In this document: piece by piece, positions 43,497 through 52,255 of the stretch
Position numbering within the stretch: the stretch's first letter is position 1
How the letters are laid out: every line of letters starts with the position of its first letter
DNA from: Brevibacillus thermoruber 423
Lineage (GTDB): Bacteria > Bacillota > Bacilli > Brevibacillales > Brevibacillaceae
Assembly (NCBI RefSeq): GCF_000454065.1
Contig: NZ_KE695651.1
Coordinates: 192,258-256,257, forward strand
Length of the DNA: 64,000 nucleotides
Reading direction: 5' to 3'
Program-made: the position numbers and the translations under genes
The notes under the pieces: generated by a model
Told to the model about the DNA's origin: nothing
The model's database searches: none
What the model saw: only the letters and a program-made list of their open reading frames with translations

Positions 43497-44195
43497 TCAG
43501 CTCCTCCCTCCCGAGGATTCGCGCTCGATCCCGGCGTGGAGGGACGTCCTGTTTTCCGACTGCGGATGCTGGGGGTGAACCTGGCCGTTCTCCGTCACGA
43601 GGATCACGTCGCCCAGCCTTTCCGCCTCTTCGCGGTCGTGCGTGACCAGGAGAAACGGAATGCGCCACATCTCGTGCAGCCGGAGCAGTTCATCCTGGCA
43701 CTGGCGGCGTGTGTCGGCGTCCAGGGCGGACAGCGGCTCGTCCAGGAGCAGGATGTCCGGTTCCGTTGCCAGCGCCCGCACCAGGGCGACTCGCTGTTTT
43801 TGCCCGCCGGACAGTTGGTGCGGGTATTTGTCCAGCAGCCGGTCGATCCCGACGGAGGCGAGCAGTTCATCAAGCCGCAGGTTGGTTCCCTTTTTCATGC
43901 CGTAGCGGATGTTTTGTTCCACTGTCATATGCGGAAACAGGGCGTAGTCCTGGAAGAGATAGCCCACGTTGCGCCGCTGCGGCGGCAGGGCCTTTTTCGG
44001 ATGGCCGTCGAAAAAGACGGTGTCGGACAGCCGGATCAGGCCGGCGTCGGGATGGGTCAATCCCGCCACACAGTTCAAAATGGTGGTCTTGCCCGAACCG
44101 GAAGGGCCGAACAGGACGACAATCTCGTCTTTCGCCGTAAACCGCGCGTGCAGGACGTAGTCGGGCAGCCGTTTTTGAATGTCGACATACAGCAT
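43497..44195 (-). CDS. modC: Molybdate ABC transporter ATP-binding protein
   Basis: This 232-residue ABC ATPase has Walker A GPSGSGKTT, signature LSGGQKQR, Walker B ILLLDEPLSALD and switch His in LVTHD. It lacks the long C-terminal MOP domain of E. coli ModC, so molybdate feedback would act elsewhere, plausibly through the divergent regulator. Start 44195 is preferred over 44201 because GGGAG would be too close to the first ATG. It is last in the modABC operon. Confidence 0.9.
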   Translation of the reverse strand: MLYVDIQKRLPDYVLHARFTAKDEIVVLFGPSGSGKTTILNCVAGLTHPDAGLIRLSDTVFFDGHPKKALPPQRRNVGYLFQDYALFPHMTVEQNIRYGMKKGTNLRLDELLASVGIDRLLDKYPHQLSGGQKQRVALVRALATEPDILLLDEPLSALDADTRRQCQDELLRLHEMWRIPFLLVTHDREEAERLGDVILVTENGQVHPQHPQSENRTSLHAGIERESSGGRS

Positions 44196-44210
44196 GGTCA
44201 TTCTCCCGCC

Positions 44211-44897
44211 TCATTTCGTGTTGGCAAACCGGCGGACGCTGCGTCGGCTCCACCAGTTCAGCCACATCGTCGTCCCCATGCCCAGCGAGACGATCACGAT
44301 GACCCAAAAGAGCGCCTTGTCCATCTGGCCGGCTTCCACGGCGAAATAGATGGCGACGGGGATCGTGTCGGTCTTGCCGGGAATGTATCCCGCCAACATC
44401 AGCGTCGCGCCGAACTCCCCCAGTCCCCGGGCGAACGAGAGCACGAATCCGGCCAACAGCCCCGGCCAGGCAAGCGGAAAGGAAATCGTCCAGAAGACGC
44501 GCCACTCCGAGGCCCCCATCGTCCGGGCGGCGTCTTCGTACCGCCGGTCGATCCCGCTGAAGGCGGCGGCGGCACTCTGATACATCAACGGAAACGACAC
44601 GACCACGGAAGCGATCACGGCGCCGGTCAGCGAAAAGACGACCTGGACCCCGAACCACTCCGCCAGCCACTTGCCCAACATCCCGTTCTTTCCGAATAAA
44701 AGCAGGAGGCCAAACCCGACGACGGTGGGCGGCAGCACCAGCGGCAGCAGCAGAAACGACTCCAGTACGTGCTTGCCCCAGAAGTGCTTTCGCGTCAGGA
44801 AGCGGGCGATCAGCAGACCGGCGACGAATACGATGGAGGTGGAGACGGCGGCCACTTTCAGCGACAGCAGCAGGGGTGTCAGATCGGGATGATTCAT
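44211..44897 (-). CDS. modB: Molybdate ABC transporter permease
   Basis: This 228-residue membrane protein has five to six transmembrane segments and the permease-ATPase coupling loop EDAARTMGASEWRVFWTISFP, followed by ARGLGEFGATLMLAGYIPG, typical of ModB/CysT. The gene lies 24 bases after modA and 15 before modC. Confidence 0.92.
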   Translation of the reverse strand: MNHPDLTPLLLSLKVAAVSTSIVFVAGLLIARFLTRKHFWGKHVLESFLLLPLVLPPTVVGFGLLLLFGKNGMLGKWLAEWFGVQVVFSLTGAVIASVVVSFPLMYQSAAAAFSGIDRRYEDAARTMGASEWRVFWTISFPLAWPGLLAGFVLSFARGLGEFGATLMLAGYIPGKTDTIPVAIYFAVEAGQMDKALFWVIVIVSLGMGTTMWLNWWSRRSVRRFANTK

Positions 44898-44921
44898 GTG
44901 TCCGCCTCCTGTTCTTTTCCC

Positions 44922-45731
44922 TTATTCACGAAATCCGTACGTTTGCAGAATCGCCTTGCCTTTTTCGCTGGTCAGGTACTCGAGAAATGCCTTGGCGGTG
45001 TCCGCCTGACGGGAGGCGGCGACGACGGCGCCCGGATAGACGATCGGTTTGTGCCATTCCGGTTTGGCTGTGGCGATCACCTTCACCTTGGGCGAAATGG
45101 CGGCATCGCTCGCGTAGACGATGCCGGCGTCGGCGTTGCCCGACTCGACGTAGGTCAGGACCTGGCGCACGTCGCTGGCAAAGACCAGCTTGCCCGACAG
45201 GCTGTCCCAAAGCTTCAGGTGTTCGAGCGTTTCTTTGGCGTAGCGGCCGGCCGGGACGCTCTCCGGTTCGCCGACGGCGAGATGCTTGACGGCGTCTCCG
45301 CCCAGTTCTTCAAAGGACGCAAGCGCCAGTGGGCTGGAACCGGCCGTGATCAGAACGAGCTCGTTTTTGGCAAAGTCAAGGCGCGTGTCCTTGGCAATCA
45401 ACTGTTTCTCTTCCAGTCTGTCCATATCCTGTTTGCTGGCGGACAAAAAGACGTCGGCGGGAGCGCCCTGCTCGATTTGCGAGGCCAGCTTGCCGGAACT
45501 GCCGAAGTTGTAGGTGACCGTCACTCCGGGGTGTTCGCGCTCAAACGCGGGCTTCAGGTCATTCAACGCGTCGGTCAGGCTGGCGGCGGCCGAGACCATC
45601 AGCGTCGTTTCCGCCGGCTTGGCCGGCTGCTGCTGCGGGGCGGTTTGCTGGTCGGATGGCGCCTGTGCACCACAACCGGCGGCACACAGCATGCTGAGCG
45701 CCGCGAAGATGGCAGTCAATTGTTTTCGCAT
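44922..45731 (-). CDS. modA: Molybdate-binding lipoprotein
   Basis: This 269-residue extracellular solute-binding lipoprotein has a signal peptide ending LCAAGC. TTLMVSAAASLTDALNDL carries the oxyanion-binding Ser residues, GSSGKLASQIEQGAPADVFLSA is split across the second loop, and NADAGIVYASDA is characteristic of ModA. It captures molybdate or tungstate for ModB/ModC. It is first in the operon, with AGGAGG upstream, and divergent from the HTH regulator gene. Confidence 0.93.
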   Translation of the reverse strand: MRKQLTAIFAALSMLCAAGCGAQAPSDQQTAPQQQPAKPAETTLMVSAAASLTDALNDLKPAFEREHPGVTVTYNFGSSGKLASQIEQGAPADVFLSASKQDMDRLEEKQLIAKDTRLDFAKNELVLITAGSSPLALASFEELGGDAVKHLAVGEPESVPAGRYAKETLEHLKLWDSLSGKLVFASDVRQVLTYVESGNADAGIVYASDAAISPKVKVIATAKPEWHKPIVYPGAVVAASRQADTAKAFLEYLTSEKGKAILQTYGFRE

Positions 45732-45770
45732 GATAAGTCCTCCTGAGTTCTGTTTTGTTATATGTAGTAA

Positions 45771-45787
45771 TAATTAGTTATAATTAG
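45771..45787. promoter_or_regulatory. Direct repeat TAATTAG-N3-TAATTAG between modA and the regulator
   Basis: Two copies of TAATTAG, ten bases apart start to start, lie in a short AT-rich patch that stands out from the GC-rich surroundings. One helical turn of spacing on the same face suits a dimeric DNA-binding protein. It lies 40 bases from the modA start and 94 bases from the regulator start. Confidence 0.45.
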
Positions 45788-45881
45788 ATTATCTGAATTC
45801 GTTCGTTTCATCAATTGCAAAAGTGCGAATGGTGAACGAAAATGGAGAAAGACAAGTCAGCAATTGATCCGGGAGGCGGCG

Positions 45882-46847
45882 ATGAACGACGACATTTCTT
45901 ACACGACCGAAGAAATTGCCAAGATGCTGCGGATTTCCAAATTGACCGTGTACGATTTGATCAAAAAAGGCGAACTGCCCGCGTACCGCGTCGGCCGGCA
46001 GATGCGGGTGGACGCGTCCGATCTGGAAGCGTACAAGGCAAGAGCGAAGGGTGAGTACGGCTCGGCCGCGGCGGCCCCGATCCCTTCGGCGGCTGTGACG
46101 CCCATGCGTCGCAGCGCCGTGCCACAGGGAGCGCCGCAGTCTCGTCCGGTCATCATCAGCGGCCAGGACGTCAGTCTCGACATGCTGGCCAATCATCTCG
46201 AACGGCGGGGCAAAACGATGCGGCCGCTTCGCTCCTATGCGGGCAGCATCAACAGCCTGCTGGCGATGTACGCGGGCGAGGCGGATGTCGTCAGCACGCA
46301 CCTGTTCGACGGCGACACCGGGGAATACAACACGCCGTATGTGCGGCGGATCTTGTCCGGATACCGCTTCGTGATCGTCAATCTGGTTTCCCGCTGGGCC
46401 GGTTTTTACGTCCAGGAGGGCAACCCGAAGCGGATCGCCGGGTGGGCCGATTTCGTCAAACCCGGGGTGCGCATGGTGAACCGGGAAAAAGGCTCCGGAG
46501 CCCGCACCCTGATCGAGGAACAGTTTCGGCTGCACGGCATCGCCGGACGGGACGTGGCGGGATACGACTGGGAAGAGGCCAATCACCTCGCCGTGGCCGG
46601 AGCGGTAGCCAGGGGCGAGGCGGACGTCGGCGTGGGGATTGAAAAGGCCGCCCGAATCGTGGGGGTGGAGTTTCTGCCTGCGATCCGGGAGCGGTACGAT
46701 CTGGTCATCCTCAAAACGACGGAAAACGAGGAGCTGATCCGGCTTGTGTGCGACATCCTGCGGTCGGCATCGTTTCGCAACGAACTGGCCGCGATCGGGG
46801 GATACGATTTGACCCACACCGGCGAGATCATGTACGAGACGTGGTAA
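45882..46847 (+). CDS. Excisionase-type HTH regulator with periplasmic-binding-protein-like domain
   Basis: This 321-residue one-component regulator has an N-terminal MerR/Xis-type winged helix (residues 5-50: TTEEIAKMLRISKLTVYDLI) and a solute-binding-like domain (about 90-320: HLFDGDTGEYNTPYV, GSGARTLIEEQ, and GVGIEKAARIVGVEFLP), as in molybdate-type PBP-like regulators. Divergence from modABC suggests it senses molybdate and controls the transporter, replacing ModE. GGGAGGCGGCG precedes ATG 45882. Confidence 0.88.
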   Translation: MNDDISYTTEEIAKMLRISKLTVYDLIKKGELPAYRVGRQMRVDASDLEAYKARAKGEYGSAAAAPIPSAAVTPMRRSAVPQGAPQSRPVIISGQDVSLDMLANHLERRGKTMRPLRSYAGSINSLLAMYAGEADVVSTHLFDGDTGEYNTPYVRRILSGYRFVIVNLVSRWAGFYVQEGNPKRIAGWADFVKPGVRMVNREKGSGARTLIEEQFRLHGIAGRDVAGYDWEEANHLAVAGAVARGEADVGVGIEKAARIVGVEFLPAIRERYDLVILKTTENEELIRLVCDILRSASFRNELAAIGGYDLTHTGEIMYETW

Positions 46848-46852
46848 TGACA

Positions 46853-46890
46853 AAAAACAGCCGCAGCCTTTATCGGGTTCGGCTGTTTTT
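46853..46890. terminator. Terminator after the mod regulator
   Basis: AAAAACAGCCG and CGGCTGTTTTTCC flank a 16-base loop. Confidence 0.8.
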
Positions 46891-47040
46891 CCGTTGGCTG
46901 CCGTCGCGTGCGGGCCGCCGCCATGGGGGCGTGGGGTGGCAAGAATTTCTATTCAGCCTTGTCGGGATTTGCTACAATAAATTGGATAAGCTTTGCGGCG
47001 AAAAAGCATCGTGCTTGTCGCTTATGAGTCGGGGGCTGAC

Positions 47041-48870
47041 ATGAAACCATTGCACAAAACGAGCTTGTTGATCTGTTTGACGATTTTTGTCGTCTTCGCA
47101 TCGGCGGGTGTGATTGCCAAGTGGCCCGCGCTGGCACCGTTTCTCATGAAAAACGCGCCGGTGACGGCGGAAACGGGAGCCGATCCGTTCGCCTACAATC
47201 CGCCGCTTCCCTCCTATGTGAAAGACCTGCATCCGACCTATACGATTCGCGCCGAACTGCATACCGCACAGGCGACCATCACGGGAAGTGTCACGGTGGA
47301 GTTCGATAATCCGCGCACACCCGATCTTCGCCTGTTTATCTACGACTACCCGTGGAATCCGATGGCGATCAAGGGGATTCGCTTTGGGGACAAGCCGCTG
47401 CCGTTCGAACGACGCCAGTCGGTCATCCATCTGACCAATCCGTTCGGCTCGGCGAAGCGGGGGAGCTTGACGGTCACCTTCGAGAATCCCGTTCCCCGCC
47501 GCGGCACCCGTTTTGGGGTGAAGGACGACATCTGGACATTGACCACCTGGTATCCGATGCTGGGTGCGATGGACCAGCGGGGCAACTGGTACAACCCGCC
47601 GCAGCGGATCGATTTCGGCGATCCGTTTGTTTACCATTACGCCGATTACGACGTGTCGTTTGTATCGCCAAAGGGCTTCCAATGGGTGAGTTCCTGGGGG
47701 CGTGGAGAGGCCAAGCCGCTGGCCGGCAGCCGGCAGGAAGTGCGGTTCCGCGGCAGCCGACTGCTCAATTTTGCCCTGGTGGGCAGCCCGCATTATCATG
47801 TGGAGACGATTACCTTTGCGCCCAACTTGACGGTGGACATCGCGTCCGTGGACAAGGGCAACATTGAGCGGATCAAAGCGATCGCCCGGTCCGTGTTTCC
47901 GGTCTATACGGAATGGTACGGCCCGCTGCCGTATCCCCGGGTGGCGATTGCGGAGACCGGCCCCGGCACGACGTATGCGATGGAGTACGCCAACATGGCG
48001 GTGTTTAAGCGGGACATGTACCGCAACAACCTGATCGAGCACTGGCTGCCGCACGAGGTGGCCCACATGTGGTGGTACAACAGCGTTGCCACGCTGGAAG
48101 CGGTGCACGGCTGGCTGGACGAGGGGCTGGTGGAGATGAGCGTCTATCACTACCTGCAGAATCGCTACGGTTCCCAGGCGTCCGCCGCCCTCCTTGCCTC
48201 GTACAGCCGCGACGCGGACAAGCTGAAGCAGCGCTATCCGTCCGGCAGGCTGGGCAAGCGGCTCAACCAGTTTGCCGGCGAAGAGGAGTTTCACTGGACC
48301 TGGTACTCCAAAGGGGCGCTGTTGTACGACCACCTGCGCCGGCAGATCGGCGACGACGCCTACAAGCGCTTCTTGCAGCGCGTGCAGCGCACCTACCACG
48401 GCAGCGTCATCGGTCCGGAGCACCTCGACCAGGCGCTGGGCCAGGTGCTGCAAGGAGAAGCCCGCTACTTCGTCCCCAATGTCCAGGCCGAAAACAAGGC
48501 GCCGCTGCGGCCGGTGGAGCTGGAACCGTACGTGACGACGCTCGTGAACGGGACGAGCTATTACCCGTCCGTTCCGGCCCGGGTGAAAAACGGGACGGTC
48601 TACCTCCCGCTGCGCGAATTGGCGGAACGGATGGGGTACCGCGTCACTTGGTCGCCGGAAAAGCAGGTGACGGTGGTGCAGGGCAGGGGGCGGCAGGTCG
48701 TGCTCAAAAAGGGCCAACGCGTTGTCGAGCGGGACGGCCAGCGCGTCGATCTGGGGCAGCCGCTGCTGGAAATCGAGGGGAGGACGATGGCGCCGCTCTC
48801 CTTGTTCAGCCAGGTGCTCGGCGTGCAGGCTGCCTATGACAAAGAAGCGAAGACCGTGACCCTGAAGTAA
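47041..48870 (+). CDS. Exported M1-family metallopeptidase with C-terminal stalk domain
   Basis: This 609-residue protein has an N-terminal membrane anchor or signal (residues 8-30) and an aminopeptidase N-like beta domain. The gluzincin site is HEVAHMWW-N11-WLDEGL (HExxH-x18-E), so the zinc site is complete. GPGTTYAMEYANMAVF replaces the usual GAMEN exopeptidase motif. The last 120 residues (YYPSVPARVKNGTVYLPLRELAERMG) form a copper-amine-oxidase-N-like stalk domain that probably tethers the enzyme to the wall. CGGGGG precedes ATG 47041. Confidence 0.88.
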   Translation: MKPLHKTSLLICLTIFVVFASAGVIAKWPALAPFLMKNAPVTAETGADPFAYNPPLPSYVKDLHPTYTIRAELHTAQATITGSVTVEFDNPRTPDLRLFIYDYPWNPMAIKGIRFGDKPLPFERRQSVIHLTNPFGSAKRGSLTVTFENPVPRRGTRFGVKDDIWTLTTWYPMLGAMDQRGNWYNPPQRIDFGDPFVYHYADYDVSFVSPKGFQWVSSWGRGEAKPLAGSRQEVRFRGSRLLNFALVGSPHYHVETITFAPNLTVDIASVDKGNIERIKAIARSVFPVYTEWYGPLPYPRVAIAETGPGTTYAMEYANMAVFKRDMYRNNLIEHWLPHEVAHMWWYNSVATLEAVHGWLDEGLVEMSVYHYLQNRYGSQASAALLASYSRDADKLKQRYPSGRLGKRLNQFAGEEEFHWTWYSKGALLYDHLRRQIGDDAYKRFLQRVQRTYHGSVIGPEHLDQALGQVLQGEARYFVPNVQAENKAPLRPVELEPYVTTLVNGTSYYPSVPARVKNGTVYLPLRELAERMGYRVTWSPEKQVTVVQGRGRQVVLKKGQRVVERDGQRVDLGQPLLEIEGRTMAPLSLFSQVLGVQAAYDKEAKTVTLK

Positions 48871-48917
48871 ACATTATGAGACAGACATCCACGACTACGA
48901 AAGGCAGGAGACAGCCG

Positions 48918-49445
48918 ATGACATACGGCAATGTGATTCTCGTCGGATTCATGGGAACGGGGAAAACCACGGTGGGTTCCGCGCTGGCCCAGGCGCTGGG
49001 CATTCCGCACCGTGATTTGGACGAGGCGATCGCAGAGCGGGAGGGATGTTCGATCCCCGAGCTGTTCGCGACAAAGGGAGAGCGGTACTTCCGGGATGCG
49101 GAAAGCGCTGCGCTGCGGGATTTGCTGCGGGAAAGACCGCAGGTGCTGACCACCGGAGGCGGAGCGGTGCTTCGTCCGGAAAACGTCCGGCTCATGCTGC
49201 AGGAGGGAACGGTGATCGCCTTGTCCGCGACGGAGCAGGAACTGATCCGCCGCCTGGAGGGCGACACCGGCCGTCCGCTCCTCGCCGGCGGCGTGGCGGA
49301 CCGGGTGCGGAGGCTGTTGGAAGAGCGGAAAGGGGCGTATGATTTCGCCCCCATCCAGATCGACACGACCGGCAAGGACGTGTCCGAAATCGTGGCGGAA
49401 ATCCGCGGCAGGATGGTTGAAAGCGGCCTGATCGGGAGAGAATAG
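48918..49445 (+). CDS. aroK: Shikimate kinase
   Basis: This 175-residue kinase phosphorylates shikimate with ATP in aromatic amino acid synthesis. Walker A is GFMGTGKTT. The shikimate-binding Asp is in HRDLDEAIAEREG, Arg in GERYFRDAES, and TTGGGAVLRPENV is the Walker B-like segment. The lid Arg lies in GDTGRPLL. AGGCAGGAG precedes ATG 48918. Close to yqzE, as in related genomes. Confidence 0.94.
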   Translation: MTYGNVILVGFMGTGKTTVGSALAQALGIPHRDLDEAIAEREGCSIPELFATKGERYFRDAESAALRDLLRERPQVLTTGGGAVLRPENVRLMLQEGTVIALSATEQELIRRLEGDTGRPLLAGGVADRVRRLLEERKGAYDFAPIQIDTTGKDVSEIVAEIRGRMVESGLIGRE

Positions 49446-49512
49446 GGGAAGAAAGCGCTCCGCCTTCACGGCAAAACGGCGCGGAACCGTGCGTACGAAG
49501 GAGGCACGTGTG

Positions 49513-49674
49513 ATGTCGTTTCAGGAGTATTTGAAGTACCTGACCCGTTTGTTTGTGCAGTACGTGGAGACCCCGAAGGAAGAGCGCCGCCGGCGGAAAC
49601 ACCCGCGCGAGGCCTGGTCGACGCGCTGGTTCGGGGCCATTCCGTTGTCGATCAAGCTGTTTTGGCGCAAATAA
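49513..49674 (+). CDS. yqzE: YqzE family small protein
   Basis: This 53-residue basic protein matches the YqzE family found beside competence pilus genes in Bacillales (SFQEYLKYLTRLFVQYVETP, then WSTRWFGAIPLSIKLF). No comG genes are present here. GAAGGAGG precedes ATG 49513. Function unknown. Confidence 0.88.
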   Translation: MSFQEYLKYLTRLFVQYVETPKEERRRRKHPREAWSTRWFGAIPLSIKLFWRK

Positions 49675-49696
49675 TCCCATCGGACGGAGGTAGCAT

Positions 49697-49951
49697 ATGG
49701 CGAGAGTGGCAGTGGAACGTTCCCTTACCCAGATCCGCAAAATGCTGCGCGACAACGGGTATGACGTGGTGGACCTGGGCAACTGGCAAAACATGGTGGA
49801 CGCCATTGTGATCACCGGCCAGGATGTCAACGTGCTGAACGACCAGAGCAAGACCATTTCCGGAGCCCCGGTCATCAACGCCGCAGGCATGACCCCCCAG
49901 GAAGTGTTTCATGCGGTGCACATCCGTCTGTCGCCCACGGAGCATCGCTGA
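49697..49951 (+). CDS. ykuS: UPF0180 (YkuS) family protein
   Basis: This 84-residue conserved protein of unknown function is recognisable from RVAVERSLTQIRKMLRDNGY, AIVITGQDVNVL and SGAPVINAAGMTPQEV. GGACGGAGG precedes the ATG. It lies 22 bases after yqzE. Confidence 0.9.
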   Translation: MARVAVERSLTQIRKMLRDNGYDVVDLGNWQNMVDAIVITGQDVNVLNDQSKTISGAPVINAAGMTPQEVFHAVHIRLSPTEHR

Positions 49952-50022
49952 CGGGCGCAATTATCGCACCCAGGCGCAAAAACGAAAGAGGCGGGCTGAC
50001 GAAATACAGCACACAGCCACCA

Positions 50023-50068
50023 GACAAAAGCTCTCTGTCGGTTCAATCCGGCAGAGAGCTTGTTTTGA
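50023..50068. terminator. Bidirectional terminator between ykuS and the convergent gene
   Basis: CAAAAGCTCTCTG (50025-50037) pairs with CAGAGAGCTTGTTTTG (50052-50067), with one bulge. It overlaps the stop of the minus-strand gene. Confidence 0.75.
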
Positions 50069-50921
50069 GTGAGGTGGTATCCTCGGCATGAAACTGCCCC
50101 ACTTTCATCGCGTAGGCGTACGGCACGAAGCGCAGTCCCTCGTCCCACACGCCGACGTATGCCGCGTGGCCGTTCCACAGATGAAGCGACTGGACCGCGA
50201 ACGGAGCCAGCACATCGGATTGGAAGAGCGGCACGGTAAGCGTTACCGGCCCGGACGTCGTTTTTTGCCAGAGGTCCGTCCAGGTCACCTGACGCCTGTG
50301 GGACGTGTCGTTCAGCCAGCCGATCCGGTCAAACGGGTCCTGCACCGCCCCGGACAGCACGCGGGCAGCGGTCAGACGTTCTTCCGGGCGGGCCAGTTCG
50401 CTGTCCGGCAGCGTGGTGATCACCGGCGGGCCGGATGCGACGGAAGCGGGGTATGCTTCGCCCGTCTTGGCGTCCACCAGCTCCCGATGCTCTTGACGAG
50501 CGACCAGCCAGTGGGAGGCGAATCCGTCATAGACCGGTTCCGCCGCCACTGCGCGCGGGGCAAACGCGTCGTCAAACAAAATGTATTCGCCGACCCCGTA
50601 TTCGAGCAGCACAAACGTCGGCTGTTTTCCGGGGGCGGGCGATTCGCCAACCACCATGTAGCCCACCTGCCTGCCGTCCCGCGTGACGCTGACCAGCCAC
50701 TGATGCTGGTTGGCGCCGAGCGATTGGGCATCGATCCGGGCGTTCGTCCAGTCGCGGAACTGCGGGTCCCGCTCGACGATAGTCTTCATCCACTGTTGAA
50801 CTTGTGTGTGAAAACGCTTGTCCCAATCCGGTTCTTCGGCGCGCGTGACGGCAGGCCACGCGACAGCGAGAGCACAGAGCAGTGCACATACGGATCGGGT
50901 CATTCGTCTGGCCACAAGCAT
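50043..50921 (-). CDS. Exported protein of unknown function
   Basis: This 292-residue protein has a clear signal peptide (MTRSVCALLCALAVAWPAVTRA, ending near residue 28). The rest is a soluble beta-rich protein with WLVSVTRDGRQVGYMVVGE, FVLLEYGVGEYILFD and VPYAYAMKVGQF. I recognise no catalytic motif. AAGGTGG precedes start 50921. Similar proteins are best known from Brevibacillus and Paenibacillus (recollection, not searched). Confidence 0.75.
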   Translation of the reverse strand: MLVARRMTRSVCALLCALAVAWPAVTRAEEPDWDKRFHTQVQQWMKTIVERDPQFRDWTNARIDAQSLGANQHQWLVSVTRDGRQVGYMVVGESPAPGKQPTFVLLEYGVGEYILFDDAFAPRAVAAEPVYDGFASHWLVARQEHRELVDAKTGEAYPASVASGPPVITTLPDSELARPEERLTAARVLSGAVQDPFDRIGWLNDTSHRRQVTWTDLWQKTTSGPVTLTVPLFQSDVLAPFAVQSLHLWNGHAAYVGVWDEGLRFVPYAYAMKVGQFHAEDTTSLKTSSLPD

Positions 50922-51025
50922 GCACCACCTTCTGCAAAAGGCTTCTTGGTACCTATTGTAACCAGGTTGACGAAAAAGATTTGTTGCTTGCTGTCTCTTC
51001 GCGATCGTTTTTTCTCGCTCTTCTT

Positions 51026-52183
51026 TTACAGATTTCGCCGGTTTTTGGCGGGAGGCGTGGACTGCAGGTAAAACAGCCCGCCGTTCAGGAACTGCACCTC
51101 GATGCGAGGCTCGTACTGCCAGCGCAGTTCCTCCATGCGCCGCCGCTTTTCCTCTTCCGGCGTGCTGCTGCGCCACTCTTCCTGGACGATCTCTTCGCGC
51201 GGCGTTTCGGGAATGCCGTTGGCCCGCAAAAAGTCCAGGATGCGGCCGCCGCCTCTCCGGTGCTCCTCCCCGGCTGCGGACGGCTCGGGCGCAGGCTGGG
51301 CGGAGCGGGGAGCAATCGGGACAGGGGAAGCCGGGACGGATTCGCTCATCCGTGCGGCGTTTTCCAGCGTGGTCGCCAGGCCGCCCGGAGGGGAAACGGC
51401 GTCCGGTTCACTGCCGCCGCTCTCCCCGCCGCCTGCGCCGGGCTCGTCACCATCCGCCTCTCCGCCGTCCCGCTCGCGGCTGTCGGGTTCACGGGCGGCC
51501 AGCTCGGCATAGTACCCCTCCAGAATCTGAAGCTCCTCGTCCAGCCGCTGCCGTGCCTCCTCCGCCCAGCGCCCGTCCTCTGCGGCCAGCAGGCGGCGGG
51601 TCTCCTGCTCGGCGATCGCGGCGGCCTCCGCCAGGGAGAGGCGCCTTTCCAGCGTGTAGCAGTAGTCCGGGATGGACGGGGTGAGCGAAAGCTGCAGCAG
51701 GAACGGGTAAAAGTTGGAAACGATCTCGGGCTGGTGCAGGTTGATCCCGAAATGGAGCAGCATGTCCCGCTTTTTGTCGCAAATGAAGGAGACTTTCCAG
51801 TTCAGCCCCAGCCAGGGGACGAGCGGTGTGGTGCGCCGGGCGCCCGGACGGGGGGACGCCGCTTGTTCGTACATGCAGACGAAGCTGCCGTGCTTGCGAG
51901 CGGATTGAAAGATCTGCTGCAGCCGCCCCGCACCGAGATGGAGGTGCTCCGCGCGCAGTCCCTCCGGCATCCGTTCGCGGTCAAAGCAAAAGGTGAGTAC
52001 CAGCGGCTGGTAGGGCAGGTTCATTTTCTCCACCCAACTCCAGTAAAACGGCCGGTTGCCGATATCTTTGTCCACCTCGACCGGCAGCTTCACCGTCAGG
52101 TAGTCGGGATGCGTCTCCACGATATGGGCGGAAAAGGCGGCCAGGTAGCGCTCCGTGAATTGGCGTATCTGCTCTTGCTGCAT
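51026..52183 (-). CDS. yqhG: YqhG family protein
   Basis: This 385-residue protein has a conserved N-terminal half (residues 1-210: QQEQIRQFTERYLAAFSAHI, YWSWVEKMNLPYQPL, and PEIVSNFYPFLLQLSLTPSIPD) matching YqhG, which sits next to the SNF2 gene in B. subtilis. Residues about 230-320 are a low-complexity Gly/Glu/Pro/Ser linker not typical of the family. The C-terminus (YEPRIEVQFLNGGLFYLQ) is again conserved. It lies 72 bases after yqhH on the same strand. Function unknown. Confidence 0.87.
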   Translation of the reverse strand: MQQEQIRQFTERYLAAFSAHIVETHPDYLTVKLPVEVDKDIGNRPFYWSWVEKMNLPYQPLVLTFCFDRERMPEGLRAEHLHLGAGRLQQIFQSARKHGSFVCMYEQAASPRPGARRTTPLVPWLGLNWKVSFICDKKRDMLLHFGINLHQPEIVSNFYPFLLQLSLTPSIPDYCYTLERRLSLAEAAAIAEQETRRLLAAEDGRWAEEARQRLDEELQILEGYYAELAAREPDSRERDGGEADGDEPGAGGGESGGSEPDAVSPPGGLATTLENAARMSESVPASPVPIAPRSAQPAPEPSAAGEEHRRGGGRILDFLRANGIPETPREEIVQEEWRSSTPEEEKRRRMEELRWQYEPRIEVQFLNGGLFYLQSTPPAKNRRNL

Positions 52184-52255
52184 GCGTCGTTCACCTCCCG
52201 TAGTCGGCTTCTATTGAAACGCTGGCGGGGCGTCCTGGCCATAAACCGGGACCGG

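Noticed and set aside
43383-44699. 438-residue plus-strand frame opposite modC and modB
   Set aside because: It is a shadow of the ABC transporter genes with low-complexity GC-driven composition.
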